From positions 1-41,374 of the forward strand of contig RPFO01001946.1 of NCBI GenBank assembly GCA_009746045.1: a stretch of DNA of 41,374 nucleotides, given 5' to 3'. Origin of the DNA: Mesostigma viride (lineage: Eukaryota > Streptophyta > Mesostigmatophyceae > Mesostigmatales > Mesostigmataceae). Each line of letters starts with the position of its first letter. The first letter of the stretch is position 1. Positions 9,250-19,300 of this stretch are shown here, one piece after another. The translations under genes and the position numbers were made by a program. A model generated the notes under the pieces. That model saw only the letters and a program-made list of their open reading frames with translations, had not been told where the DNA came from and did no database searches.

Positions 9250-9881
9250 GTGGGTCCGTCTAATTTTTCAACAACTCGGCCAGGAACAAGTCATCCTGTT
9301 TCTTCCTTTTCTTGCTCCCGTAAATGCTTTTCATGTTAGCGGTGTAAATGGCGTCGAGTCTGTTCTGATCGAACTTTCGCTTTCGCTCCCTTTCCCTTGC
9401 ATCAAAAGCCACCATCCCTTTCCGCCTGTCGGCCAATCCGCGATCAGTGAACAGCGTCGTGTCTAGCATCAATTTGCGCACATTGCGTTGCCCCTGATTC
9501 ACCTCTTTGGATATGTCCGATTTAGGAACGCCGCGTTTTTTCAACTCGGACTTGGTGAAGTCTTTTGCCATTCTCTCGATCTGTAGTTCGCGTTCGAACG
9601 CCTTGTCGATGTCTTCGTTGGACAAGTCTAACATTTCCGTGAAGGTCGCCACCCTCGCATGGGCTTGCGGAATTGCGGGGGCACGGCCGCGTTTGGCCGC
9701 GCCGGACTTGGCCGCGCCGGACTTGGCCGCGCCGGCCTCGGCCGTGCCGCCCTCGTTGTCCGCCCTCACGCGATGTTTGCGCGGTCGGCGCGCGGGTCGC
9801 GTTCGTTTGGCACGCTTGGTGGCCGTGGCGGTTTTCATTCTTATCATACCCACTATGCACATTATTTTTGGCGGTTTGCAG
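9250..9881 (+). other. Probable GT-AG intron in the reductase gene
   Basis: The exon side reads TGT TGG CAG and the intron begins GTGGGT. It ends GGTTTGCAG at 9881, and the next exon resumes AGT TCT GGC GAC in phase 0. Removing the 632 bp gives W-Q-S-S-G-D with no gap, as expected for this stretch of the protein family. The exon end (G before the donor) and lack of space for a catalytic core argue against a group I or II intron. Almost the whole intron is filled by one antisense gene. Confidence 0.75.
9260..9862 (-). CDS. Basic nuclear/virion-type protein nested in the reductase intron
   Basis: About 200 codons, antisense to the host gene and fully inside its intron: the stop is 10 bp from the donor and the start 19 bp from the acceptor. 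The N-terminus is very basic (RAKRTRPARRPRKHRVR), followed by three repeats of AAKSG/AAKRG. The rest is charged and helical, and the C-terminus has a KKRKKQDDLFLAELLKN tail that could be a nuclear-localisation signal. I recognise no catalytic motif. ATGs at 9847 and 9838 are possible later starts. The frame is open throughout, which contrasts with the broken host gene. Confidence 0.6.
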   Translation of the reverse strand: MCIVGMIRMKTATATKRAKRTRPARRPRKHRVRADNEGGTAEAGAAKSGAAKSGAAKRGRAPAIPQAHARVATFTEMLDLSNEDIDKAFERELQIERMAKDFTKSELKKRGVPKSDISKEVNQGQRNVRKLMLDTTLFTDRGLADRRKGMVAFDARERERKRKFDQNRLDAIYTANMKSIYGSKKRKKQDDLFLAELLKN

Positions 9882-11250
9882 AGTTCTGGCGACGCGCAGA
9901 TCGCGCGGGCTTTCGAGAAGATCGCCCGGCTGATGTCCAAACGCGCGGACCAGCTCTTGTCGAAGATGGACATCGTGGATATCGTGAACCACCTCGGAAC
10001 GATGTTGAGCAGCCGTCGTTCGGCGGAGATCGCGCTATGCGAGTACGGCTCGGCGGAGTGGAAAGAGTTCGCCTACGCGAAAAAGGATTGGTGGATCGAG
10101 AATTCCCATCGCCAGCAGTCGAACAACAGTCTGGTCTTCTCGTCCAAGCCGACGAGGGCGCAGCTCGAGGAGATCTTCCAGATCATGCAAGAATCGGGCG
10201 GGTCCGAGCCCGGCATGCTGAATATCGAATCGGCTCTGAAACGGGCGCCGTGGACGAAGGGCGTGAATCCGTGCTGCGAGATTCTGTTGGGGAACAAGAG
10301 CTTCTGCAATCTGTCGGAGATCAACCTGGCGGCATTCCGCGCGGGCGACAAGGCCGGACTGGAGCGTGCGCTCGTCCTTGCCGCGCGCATGAACTCGCCA
10401 GACACTCGTCGATCTTCGCGACGAGATCCTGCAAGAAGCGTGGCATCTGAACAACTTCTTCCTCCGTTTATGCGGAGTCGGGTTGACCGGCGTCGTGTCC
10501 CGACCCGACTTGAAGACCTACGACTACCGCCGCATGAAGAACATCGCGGTGTCCGCGGCGTACTCCATGGCCTACGAGTTGAAGACCCCTCTGCCGAAGA
10601 ACGTGACGTGCATCAAGCCCAGCGGGACCCTGTCGAAGATCATGTCCACGCGGCAGTGGGGCGAGGTGCCCGAGGGAGTGCACAAGCCGCTCGGGCGGTA
10701 CATCTTCAACAACATCACGTACTCGAAGCACGACCCGCTGGTCGCCCGGTTCGCGGACGCGGGGTACAAGATCGTGGACAAGCCCTTCGAGCCGGAGTCC
10801 GTGCTCGTCACGTTCCCGGTGTCGTACGACTCCGTCCCCTTCACGAAGAAGTGGGTGACGCGCAAGGACGGGACGAAGGAGGAGGTCGAGGTGAACACGG
10901 AGACGGCCGTCGAGCAACTCGAGCGGTACCGCGACCTGATGAACTCGTACGTCGAGCAAAACGTCAGCTGCACGATCTCGTACGACCCCTCCGAGATCGA
11001 GTCCATCCTGGACTGGCTCAACGCGCATTGGGACGAGTACGTCGGCGTCTCGTTCTTGCTGCGGGCGGACCCGACCAAGAACGCCGCCGATCTGGGATAC
11101 GCGTACCTGCCCCAGGAAGTGGTTACCAAGGCCCGCTTCGACGCGTACAAGGAGTCGCTGCGTCCCGTGAACTACAAAGGCATCATGCATGTGGACGAGG
11201 AGCCGGGCGCTGCCTCGGATTGTGTCGGCGGGGCTTGCCCCGTGAAGTGA
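9882..11250 (+). pseudogene. Class II ribonucleotide reductase, catalytic and C-terminal part
   Basis: This is the largest surviving part of the B12-dependent reductase. In the first frame (9882-10394) LSSRRSAEIALCEYGSAEW and SNNSLVF precede the thiyl-radical loop NPCCEILL, in which Asn, Cys and Glu are spaced as in the family. A second Cys follows 11 residues later (SFCNLSEINL), the same spacing as Cys408 and Cys419 of the Lactobacillus enzyme. A net two-base loss (or one-base gain) at ~10395 shifts the frame. The second frame runs to TGA at 11248-11250 with CGVGLTGVV, CIKPSGTLSKIMS, SCTISYDPSE and the C-terminal redox pair CVGGACPVK. Apart from that shift this part is complete. No B12-binding accessory domain or small subunit is needed by this monomeric type. 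Confidence 0.85.
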
Positions 11251-11855
11251 TCACCCTGTCATCGCCGTCCTGTTGAACGGCATATTGCTAGCGGTAGGGG
11301 GAGGAGCGTAGTACGGCATGTTGTATGGCATAGGCTCGAAGTTGGCTTGCACGGTTACGTTTGTTCCTGCGGATGAATCCGTACGTTTTTTCCAAGAATA
11401 ATAAATGATTCCAATTACGACCGTAATGACCAACAGGACAATTATGACACTCTTGATTTTGTCCGCGATAGACCCGCCGCCCTCCTCTTCGTCCCCGCGC
11501 CCGTCCCATCCCCCGCGCCTCCTTCCTTATCGTCGTTCTTGTTGAACACAGAGTTCACGATCAACATGCCGGCGACGGTGGCGAAAGCCCCTCCGACGGC
11601 CTCCACGCCGTACCGCCTCGCAAAGTCGGTCGCTCTCTCCCTGAAACTCTTCGAGGCGGCCTCGCTGACGGCGTCCGCCGACTTGCCGGCCGCGCTGGCC
11701 TGCTCGGCCTTCTGGAGAGCCTGAAGCCTCTCGATTTCCTTGGCGATCTCGGTCGTCTTCTTCGCGTCGGCGGCAGCGTCGGCCGCCGTGGTGGCGGTCT
11801 TCAGTTCGTCGGCGCCCCGGAGGGCATCCGTTAACGCAGACGCGCTGGGGGGCAT
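11251..11855 (-). pseudogene. Two-membrane-segment protein, one frameshift
   Basis: From ATG at 11855 the frame encodes an Ala/Lys/Glu-rich helical region (probable coiled coil), then a hydrophobic stretch VGGAFATVAGMLIVNSVF, then an acidic linker. Near 11480 the frame changes. The other frame continues SIADKIKSVIIVLLVITVVI as a second membrane segment, a basic YYSWKKR, and a Pro/Tyr-rich tail (YNMPYYAPPP), ending at 11251. One deleted base in a GC-rich run explains the break. CTATAAATG spans the start. It converges tail-to-tail with the reductase, which ends at 11250 with no spacer. Possible virion membrane protein; family not recognised. Confidence 0.6.
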
Positions 11856-11879
11856 TTATAGATACAGGACACAATTTTA

Positions 11880-12251
11880 TCAGGGCGCGTTCAGGAGAGC
11901 GGAGAAGGTCGAATCGTAGTCGCCCGACAGCATCCCGCTCGTCACTCCGGAGGCCTGTCCCATGCGGAAGGCCTGCGTGCTGTGAGAAGACCCGCCGCCG
12001 CCGCCGTACGAAGGGGCGGTCTCGGACCCGCACACCATCCCGGTGACGCACTCGCCGCCGCCGCCTCCGTCGCCGGAACGCGCGCTCCACGGTTTCCAGA
12101 TGACGATCGCGATGACCGCGACCGCGGCGATCGCGATGAACAGAGGGCTCGAGAAGAATCCGCCCGCCGCCGGCTTGGCGATCCTGGCGCGAGCGGAGTT
12201 GCGGACGTTCTCCTCGGTCACGCCACGCGTCACGTTTCCGGCACTGTTCAT
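11880..12251 (-). CDS. Small single-pass membrane protein
   Basis: 123 residues from the ATG at 12251, a better start than the frame opening at 12320. The N-terminal ~45 residues are polar and basic, then comes a strong membrane segment (FIAIAAVAVIAIVIW). A Gly-run linker with two Cys (ECVTGMVC) and a second Gly run lead to a polar tail. The layout suggests a virion or envelope-type protein of an NCLDV, but I recognise no family. It lies in a same-strand block with the genes on either side. Confidence 0.6.
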   Translation of the reverse strand: MNSAGNVTRGVTEENVRNSARARIAKPAAGGFFSSPLFIAIAAVAVIAIVIWKPWSARSGDGGGGGECVTGMVCGSETAPSYGGGGGSSHSTQAFRMGQASGVTSGMLSGDYDSTFSALLNAP

Positions 12252-12357
12252 CTGGATCCTCGAAGTTGTCGCAGAAGAAAAATCGGCTCGGCTAGACTCG
12301 GGCGGGAGCAGCACCACCATCGAGGGGCCACGATCAACGATAGCGCAGATATTTATC

Positions 12358-12939
12358 CTACTTCCTGGAGAACAAGAACGCCGAGACGAGCGCGACGACG
12401 ACCACGAGGATCCCTGCGACCGCGACGATGTTTTCGGTACGGTACCCGTCTTCCTTCTTCTCGGTCGTCGCCGACTCCTCGGGTACGGCCGCGGACGGAT
12501 CGGCCGGCGCGGAAAGCTGCCACAACTCCTCCGGAGTGGCGAAGAGTCCGACCTCCGCGAACCGGTCGCGGAACTGGCGCGCCATCTCCAGGTCGGCGGG
12601 ACTCCCCGTGGCTCGCAGACCCCGGACGTAGTCCGCGATCTTCTTCTTGCGAACGTCCGCCGTCAACGCGTTGGCGGGGTCCTCGAACTTGGATCGCAGC
12701 GCGTCGGAGGCCGCGTGGCATTTGGCGAAAGCAAACGAGTCGCGAGGGATGACCTTGAACTGCCCCGTTTTCCACATGTCCACGAGAGAGCTGGCCATCG
12801 CGTCCGCGGCCCCGCATCGGACGTCGACGAGCGTGCCGTCGAGATCCTTCACGGACACCTTGTCGGGCGTCGGCTGATTCACGATCGCCTCCTCCGCCTT
12901 GACCTGCGCCTGTTCGGCCACCTGGGCCGTCTCTTCCAT
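12358..12939 (-). CDS. Tail-anchored membrane protein, unrecognised
   Basis: 193 residues. The body is helical and charged, with Cys in DVRCGAADAMASS and FAKCHAASDALR. A C-terminal membrane segment (IVAVAGILVVVVALVSAFLF) followed by SRK makes it a likely tail-anchored protein. The start ATG at 12939 overlaps the TGA of the upstream gene in a TGATG junction, which suggests shared transcription and fixes the start. Confidence 0.65.
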   Translation of the reverse strand: MEETAQVAEQAQVKAEEAIVNQPTPDKVSVKDLDGTLVDVRCGAADAMASSLVDMWKTGQFKVIPRDSFAFAKCHAASDALRSKFEDPANALTADVRKKKIADYVRGLRATGSPADLEMARQFRDRFAEVGLFATPEELWQLSAPADPSAAVPEESATTEKKEDGYRTENIVAVAGILVVVVALVSAFLFSRK

Positions 12940-14284
12940 CACGGGGGGGTGGGGGCGACTGCGGGAGGACCGGCAGCGACGTCGACCCTGGACGGCTCCG
13001 TCGAGCGGACCTGGTAATGCAACGACCACGCGAGTTTCGTCGCTTCCGGATCCCGCGCCGCCTCCACTTTCTCGACGCGCTTGTTCATCGCGAGCCCGGG
13101 GATCCCCGACAAGCCCATCCAGTGCCACGCCCACGACACGGGCCTGACGGCCCTCGTAGGCCGCCCCGTGTCGGGGTTCAGCACCGCGACGGTGTCGACA
13201 GGACCGTCCGTCATCTCGGCGTCGCCTTTCCTGGACATGGTCTCCTTCTCCATCCGCAACGCGGCCAACGCCGCGCCGGGCGTGAGCCAATCACGGACCA
13301 TGTCGCGGTACGCGCGCAAAGCACGCACGCCTTCGCCGCCGACGTAACCAGCGCGCCGGCCCGCGCCAACAACTCGTCGAACAGACCGGCCTTGTCGAGG
13401 TCCCCTTTGACCGCCAACTCCTCGCCTCTGGCGGCGGCCGCCTTGATCAAGGCGTCTCGCATGCACTTGATCCTCTCGTCTTTCGGGATGGCCTCGTGCA
13501 AGGTCAACGCGTCCACGCCGACCTCTTTCATCGCCATCTCGAGCTTCGTGGCGTGCATCAACCTCTGCGGATCCCTCGACCGGAAACTCTCGGCATAGTC
13601 CCGCGTGTCGAACTGAGCCGTCGCCTGCGCCGGGACCGGAGCGGTCACGGAACTCTCTTTCGATTGCCCGAGGAGGTCGTAGTTCCTCGCCCACGCCAGT
13701 TTCTTGGCGGCGGAGGCGTTGGAGGCGGACATGGTCTCCATGTACAATCGAATGGCCTTCAAACGACCCTGCAAGGACAACGGCTCGACCCCGGCCCCTT
13801 CGAAGACGCCCCATACCCAGAACTTGGGCACCGTGCGTCCGGTCTTCCTCCCCGAGAGCGGATCGATCTCAGGAACCGGCGGGGGCGTTCCGTCCCATCC
13901 CATCGCCGCGTTGGCCTCTTTCGTGTCGAGATCCCCCTCGTATCGCAGCGCGCGCTGGATGTCCATGGTCAGGAAACTGGAACTCATGTCCCGGAACTTG
14001 TCAGAGACCCACGTGGGCACCTGCCCTTTTTTCCAGACACGTCCGAACTCCTTCGCGGCGTCCCTCAGCCGCTCGTACACGACCTGGTGTCCGTCCGCGT
14101 ACCGCCTGTTCTCACTCTTTTCCACGCCGGCGAGGACGGCCGCCTTCATCATCGCGTTGCGGATGTGGATCGCGGCGGTGTGACTCAAACTCTTCACGAG
14201 ATCCTTGTGCTGCGCGATGGCTTCCAACACCCTGTTCGGGTCTTCGGATTGGATGTCCTTTTCGACTTTGTCGATCGACGTCAT
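12939..14284 (-). pseudogene. ~448-residue helical protein, one frameshift
   Basis: The frame from ATG at 14284 stays open to about 13340 (MTSIDKVEKDIQSEDPNRVL at the N-terminus). It then needs a shift to the frame ending at 12939, which carries MVRDWLTPGAALAALRMEKE and PVSWAWHWMGLSGIPGLAMN. The body is mostly alpha-helical, with a Pro-rich WDGTPPPVPEIDPLSGRKTG segment in the middle. LAWARNYDLL and LAWSLHYQV suggest a weak internal repeat. I recognise no domain. It is divergent from the helicase across a 56-bp AT-rich gap and overlaps the tail-anchored gene downstream by one base. Confidence 0.6.
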
Positions 14285-14340
14285 CGCGCGATGTAATTCT
14301 ACTTAGACATCGGAAATAAATGCCGCGTATACTCTAAACG
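14285..14340. promoter_or_regulatory. Divergent promoter between the helicase and the 12939-14284 gene
   Basis: A 56-bp AT-rich gap in a GC-rich neighbourhood. It contains GGAAATAAAT and GTATACTCTAAACG just before the plus-strand ATG and TAGAATTACATC on the minus side. Confidence 0.45.
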
Positions 14341-15449
14341 ATGCCCGTACACCCGCTACCACGGAATTGGCCGAACGCGGAAACGGAACGACCGTCGACG
14401 ACGCAGGTGTTCGTCAAGGACTACTTCGAGGGCCGCGTGCGAGGCCAGCCGCCCCCTCCCCACCGCGCGGTGGGCAAGAACTCGTGTTCCCAGACGACGG
14501 GGGACTTCAAGCAGGCCCCGCAGCAGGCCGTCGTCAACATGTACCTGCGGTACGTGGCCGAACACGGGAGCAAACACCGCGGGTTCCTGGCGTGGCACTC
14601 GACGGGGTCCGGGAAGACGTGCACGGCCTTGGGTGCGATCGACGCGTTCTGGGACACGGATCGGCCCATCTACCTGGCCACGAGCCGCGAGAACGCGAGC
14701 AACAACTCGATCGAGGAGTACGGCAAGTGCGCGGCCCTGTTTCCCCGTTTCGAGGGGATGACGCCCGCGGAGGCGACGAGGGCCATCCGATCGCGCGTGG
14801 GCGGAGGTCGGATCATGAGTTTCCCCCAATTGGCGCACGAGACGGGCGCGCATCGCCCGAACCGCCACGCGGACCCGGACCTTTTGCGCGACGCGGTGCT
14901 GATCATGGACGAGGTGCAGAACCTGTTCCGTCCCCTGCCCGGCCAAGCGGCCGAACACGACGCACTCCGCGAGTTGCTGGACAAGCCGTCGAAACGGACG
15001 CAGGGACTGTACATGGTCATCCTGAGCGGGACGCCGGGGGACACGGAGCGAGAGATCTCGTGGCTGCTGTCCATGATCAAGGGGTCGCCGGTGGGCCCCG
15101 ACTCCCCCTTGTCCGCGTACGCGGGCCTGTGTTCGTACGTGGATTACGCGGGGGACACGTCTGTGTACCCGAGGTTGAACCCGGACGCCCTCCACCCGAC
15201 GTCGATGAGCGCGGAACAGCGCGCGGCGTTGCGCGCCCGCCTGAAAACGGCCAAGGAGGTGAGCAGTGACAACGAGCGGTTCCTGTACGAGGCGCGGAGG
15301 GCGACGAACGGACTCCGTTTGTCGCACCTGTCGGGGGCGAAGTTGCTGCAGGCCTTGCCGCGGCTGTCGCCGAAGATGAAGGAGATCGCGGACACGATCA
15401 CGAAACACCCGAACGAGAAGCACTACCTGTACTCGTCTTTCAACGCGGG
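14341..15449 (+). pseudogene. SF2 helicase (NCLDV D6/D11-like), N-terminal part
   Basis: The N-terminal ATPase half of a superfamily 2 helicase of the type NCLDVs use in early transcription or DNA handling. It has motif I WHSTGSGKT (GSGKT at residues 89-93), motif II IMDEVQNL (D190, E191) and motif III VILSGTP (229-231). The frame is unbroken for 369 residues, then stops at an element inserted after codon 370 (FNAG). The frame picks up exactly at 18402, so the gene was intact when hit. As it stands only an N-terminal fragment could be made, so it is presumably dead unless the element is spliced out. Confidence 0.85.
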
Positions 15450-16744
15450 CTGTCGCGTTTGCGTGCCATATCATCCTGGACTGGTCATTACCGCTACTTG
15501 GAATGCATCCACTATCAGCAGTAATCATGTGTGAGATATGCCACCTACGGAAGATGATATGTGGGCTCTGCCCCACTGGCAGCCACCCGTTGCAAGAGCA
15601 GTTCCTACCGACCTTTATGACATAACGCTTAACAAGATTTGGTTATTCACAAATAAAATTGAGAATACATTTTAGCCAAAACCAATGTTCATCAACAAGA
15701 AAGACTGGCTTATTCCAGCCCCTGGCCTGCCTAGCTTCGAGCAAACAAGTCCGGCATGTCCAATACCGTGAACATCCGCTACCCGCTCTCCTTTATACGG
15801 AAGTTGGCCTTGTCCGGATGTATGCCAACACCCAGCCAACCGCTCTCATCCTAAGCTACCGACAGTGCCCAGGCGAATCTACCATACTGGTAGTCCCTGC
15901 GACGACTGTCCTCGAGACAAATCCAAAAAGGCTTAACTTGTATGCCTATCTCGCCTCGACCCATGAAAACAATCTCGCAACCATCACGGAGGTTGCGGCC
16001 GGATTGTTCTACTAGTTAATCACATGAAGACAACTGCGTCGTTGTGAAGTGAAAACTGAACGAACAACGACCACAATGGCCGACTGTTCATCCTTTTAAC
16101 CTGCGCAAGCTAACCTTTCCAACGTGACATCAGCCAGTGACGACCAAAATACGCTGAACAAGGTGCCGCAAATCTAGCATGCGCTTTTTAACGTTAGATC
16201 AGGTGCTTGCCTGACACAAACCAAATCTCATGAACAAATCTGTCCAAGCACAAGCTAAACAACTTGTAGATATTTTGCAACACTAAAAAGCGCTGCCGCA
16301 ATCAGAAATTAACCAGGCTAAATTGCCGGCCATCTCAGGCACCGCTGCTCAAAGCGTGCTGACCGTTCGCGACGTTTCACGTGTAGCCCTGGTCGTTCTC
16401 CACAAAGTCTGGTGTCCCTCGTTGTAGTCCTGGCAGAGCACGTGATCACTGGCCCGGCAGCCAGCCCAACATGCCTGGCCTGCCTTAGTGGCGCGCGCCA
16501 GCGCCTGGACTGCCCTGGTGACGACCGGTAGCCCAAATCCCCCCTTAGCCCACTGCCGCAAATGCGAACGCACTCGCACTTGGACGAATTCAGAAGATCC
16601 GCCGACGATTCAGTGGACGCGTGATTACAACTGAGATCCGCGGCGTCAGTACCGGGCCGCGGTATAGCAACCCGCACAAGGCTGCGGACGTCAGAATTAC
16701 GCTAAAATCTGAATTGCGGACGTGATAGATCACGGACGCGACAG
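15450..16744 (+). repeat. Dimer unit 1 (internally deleted, 1295 bp)
   Basis: It has the same ~97-bp left end and ~1.2 kb right part as unit 2 but lacks its 361-bp middle segment. The shared 1.2 kb appears identical to unit 2 at an offset of 1656 bp. A 118-codon open frame at 15659-16015 is the same in both units and has no recognised function. Confidence 0.85.
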
Positions 16745-18400
16745 CTGTCGCGTTTGCGTGCCATATCATCCTGGACTGGTCATTACCGCTACTTGGAATG
16801 CATCCACTATCAGCAGTAATCATGTGTGAGATATGCCACCTCCCCCCCCACTATTTAGCTCACAACAACGTGAGAGCAAAAAGTGAAAGAAAGGCAGCTC
16901 ACACAAAAGAAGGAAGCCCAAAGAGGGCGTCATTCCAGGCAGCAGCAAAAAAAAGAAAAAAAAATCCAGCTGCTCAAAGATGCTTTTCCAGGATCAGCAA
17001 CAACCTTAACATGCATGCTTTTAAAGGCTTAGCAATAACCCCTGACATGCATGCTTTTAAAGGCTTAGCAATAACCCCTTCAATGGCTTTTTACAGGGAA
17101 AAGCCTAACCTCTTCAGATGCTTTTGATCAAAGGCTAAGCAATAACCTCTTTCCACCACTAGGCCGGTAGGCCTGACTCCTAACAAGGTTGTTCGTTCAG
17201 TTACGGAAGATGATATGTGGGCTCTGCCCCACTGGCAGCCACCCGTTGCAAGAGCAGTTCCTACCGACCTTTATGACATAACGCTTAACAAGATTTGGTT
17301 ATTCACAAATAAAATTGAGAATACATTTTAGCCAAAACCAATGTTCATCAACAAGAAAGACTGGCTTATTCCAGCCCCTGGCCTGCCTAGCTTCGAGCAA
17401 ACAAGTCCGGCATGTCCAATACCGTGAACATCCGCTACCCGCTCTCCTTTATACGGAAGTTGGCCTTGTCCGGATGTATGCCAACACCCAGCCAACCGCT
17501 CTCATCCTAAGCTACCGACAGTGCCCAGGCGAATCTACCATACTGGTAGTCCCTGCGACGACTGTCCTCGAGACAAATCCAAAAAGGCTTAACTTGTATG
17601 CCTATCTCGCCTCGACCCATGAAAACAATCTCGCAACCATCACGGAGGTTGCGGCCGGATTGTTCTACTAGTTAATCACATGAAGACAACTGCGTCGTTG
17701 TGAAGTGAAAACTGAACGAACAACGACCACAATGGCCGACTGTTCATCCTTTTAACCTGCGCAAGCTAACCTTTCCAACGTGACATCAGCCAGTGACGAC
17801 CAAAATACGCTGAACAAGGTGCCGCAAATCTAGCATGCGCTTTTTAACGTTAGATCAGGTGCTTGCCTGACACAAACCAAATCTCATGAACAAATCTGTC
17901 CAAGCACAAGCTAAACAACTTGTAGATATTTTGCAACACTAAAAAGCGCTGCCGCAATCAGAAATTAACCAGGCTAAATTGCCGGCCATCTCAGGCACCG
18001 CTGCTCAAAGCGTGCTGACCGTTCGCGACGTTTCACGTGTAGCCCTGGTCGTTCTCCACAAAGTCTGGTGTCCCTCGTTGTAGTCCTGGCAGAGCACGTG
18101 ATCACTGGCCCGGCAGCCAGCCCAACATGCCTGGCCTGCCTTAGTGGCGCGCGCCAGCGCCTGGACTGCCCTGGTGACGACCGGTAGCCCAAATCCCCCC
18201 TTAGCCCACTGCCGCAAATGCGAACGCACTCGCACTTGGACGAATTCAGAAGATCCGCCGACGATTCAGTGGACGCGTGATTACAACTGAGATCCGCGGC
18301 GTCAGTACCGGGCCGCGGTATAGCAACCCGCACAAGGCTGCGGACGTCAGAATTACGCTAAAATCTGAATTGCGGACGTGATAGATCACGGACGCGACAG
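16745..18400 (+). repeat. Dimer unit 2 (longer form, 1656 bp)
   Basis: After the shared left end comes a C-run (CCCCCCCC), then AT-rich DNA holding direct repeats such as ATGCATGCTTTTAAAGGCTT (near 17010 and 17046), then the ~1.2 kb shared with unit 1. The repeated GGCTTAGCAATAACC motif occurs at least twice between 17026 and 17080. Confidence 0.85.
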
Positions 18401-18401
18401 G

Positions 18402-19270
18402 GCGGGATCCGCGACATGGCGCGCGTGCTCGAGGCCCTGGGCTACTCTCCCTTGTCCATGTCGGGCGAGCTGCCGACGAGCAGCAAGAAACGGTACGTGC
18501 TCCTGGGGTCGGACACGAACCCGACGACGGACACGGGTCTGCGCAGGATCCGACAGGTGTACAACGCTCCGGAGAACTCGGACGGCCGGATCCTGCACGT
18601 GATCCTGGCGCGGAAACGGTTCAACGAGGGACTGGACCTGAAGAGCGTGCGCCACATCCACATCATGGAGCCTCTGCTGTCCGTCAACGCGGAACGCCAG
18701 ACGATCGCTCGCGCCGTCCGCCACTGCTCGCACCTCCAGGTGGACAAGAAGGAGTGGGACGTGACCGTCCACCGATACCTGACGAAGGACGGAGTGGACG
18801 AGATCGTGATGCAGGAGGCCGAGAAGCGGGACGGGGACGAGGCGGTGTCCCGGATGCTGGAGAAACTCCGGAGCACGGCGATCGACTGCCGCCTGATGAA
18901 CGGCGTGCACAATCGGAAGGAGTGGATGCGCGCCGGCGGCCGCGCCCCGATCGCGTGTATGCCCACGCGGAGGGAGGAGATCACGCGCGCGGTGGTGCGA
19001 GGCGCGGACATCGCGGCGCGGGCGGCGGGCCGCGCGGCGCTCGCGACCGCCAAGGCGGCCGGGCGTCTCGGGAAACGCGCGGCGATCGCCGCGGGACGCA
19101 ATCTAGTGGCCAACAGCCAGGTGTTCGTGAGAGACGGGAAAGCGTTGGGAAAGACGGCCTTGCGGGGCGCGAGATACGGCCGCAAGAAGGCGGACACCGC
19201 CTACCGTCTTCTGAACACTCCGCTGGGTCAGCTGGTGTACGACCCGGTGTTCAACCGGAACAGACGGTGA
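18402..19270 (+). pseudogene. SF2 helicase (NCLDV D6/D11-like), C-terminal part
   Basis: It continues the helicase frame (GIRDMARVLEALGYSPLSMS) to TGA at 19268-19270. FNEGLDLKSVRHIHIMEPLL followed by QTIARAVRHCSHL matches motifs V and VI of the viral helicase group, with the R-x2-R type arginines and the CSH triplet typical of D6/D11-like proteins. The usual Gly in the Q-x-x-GRA motif is Ala here (QTIARA). The last ~90 residues are Ala/Arg-rich and basic, perhaps for nucleic-acid binding. Together the two parts encode about 658 residues, within the family's range. Confidence 0.85.
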
Positions 19271-19300
19271 CCATGTATTTTTCTTCGCGTATGATACACA

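Larger units (their letters stand above)
15450..18401. mobile_element. Tandem dimer of a terminal-inverted-repeat element in the helicase
   Basis: Two related elements stand head-to-tail, 15450-16744 and 16745-18400. Each starts CTGTCGCGTTTGCGTGCC and ends ATCACGGACGCGACAG, so the outer ends are inverted (CTGTCGCG and CGCGACAG). The join at 16744/16745 is a direct butt joint with no duplicated target. GCGGG flanks the pair (15445-15449 and 18402-18406), probably a 5-bp target duplication since the helicase needs only one copy. No transposase is recognisable, so it is non-autonomous. Confidence 0.85.

Noticed and set aside
9250-9881. Group I or group II self-splicing intron, or intein
   Set aside because: The boundaries are GT-AG after a G, nearly all of the space is coding on the other strand, and the insert is not in frame with the reductase, so neither a catalytic core nor an intein fits.
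10468-11190. Antisense frames across the reductase C-terminus
   Set aside because: GC-rich shadow frames; the plus strand carries the conserved reductase motifs.
15659-16015. 118-codon frame in each unit of the dimer as a transposase
   Set aside because: No DDE/D or helix-turn-helix motif can be seen, and the elements are short; it is left as an unexplained open frame.
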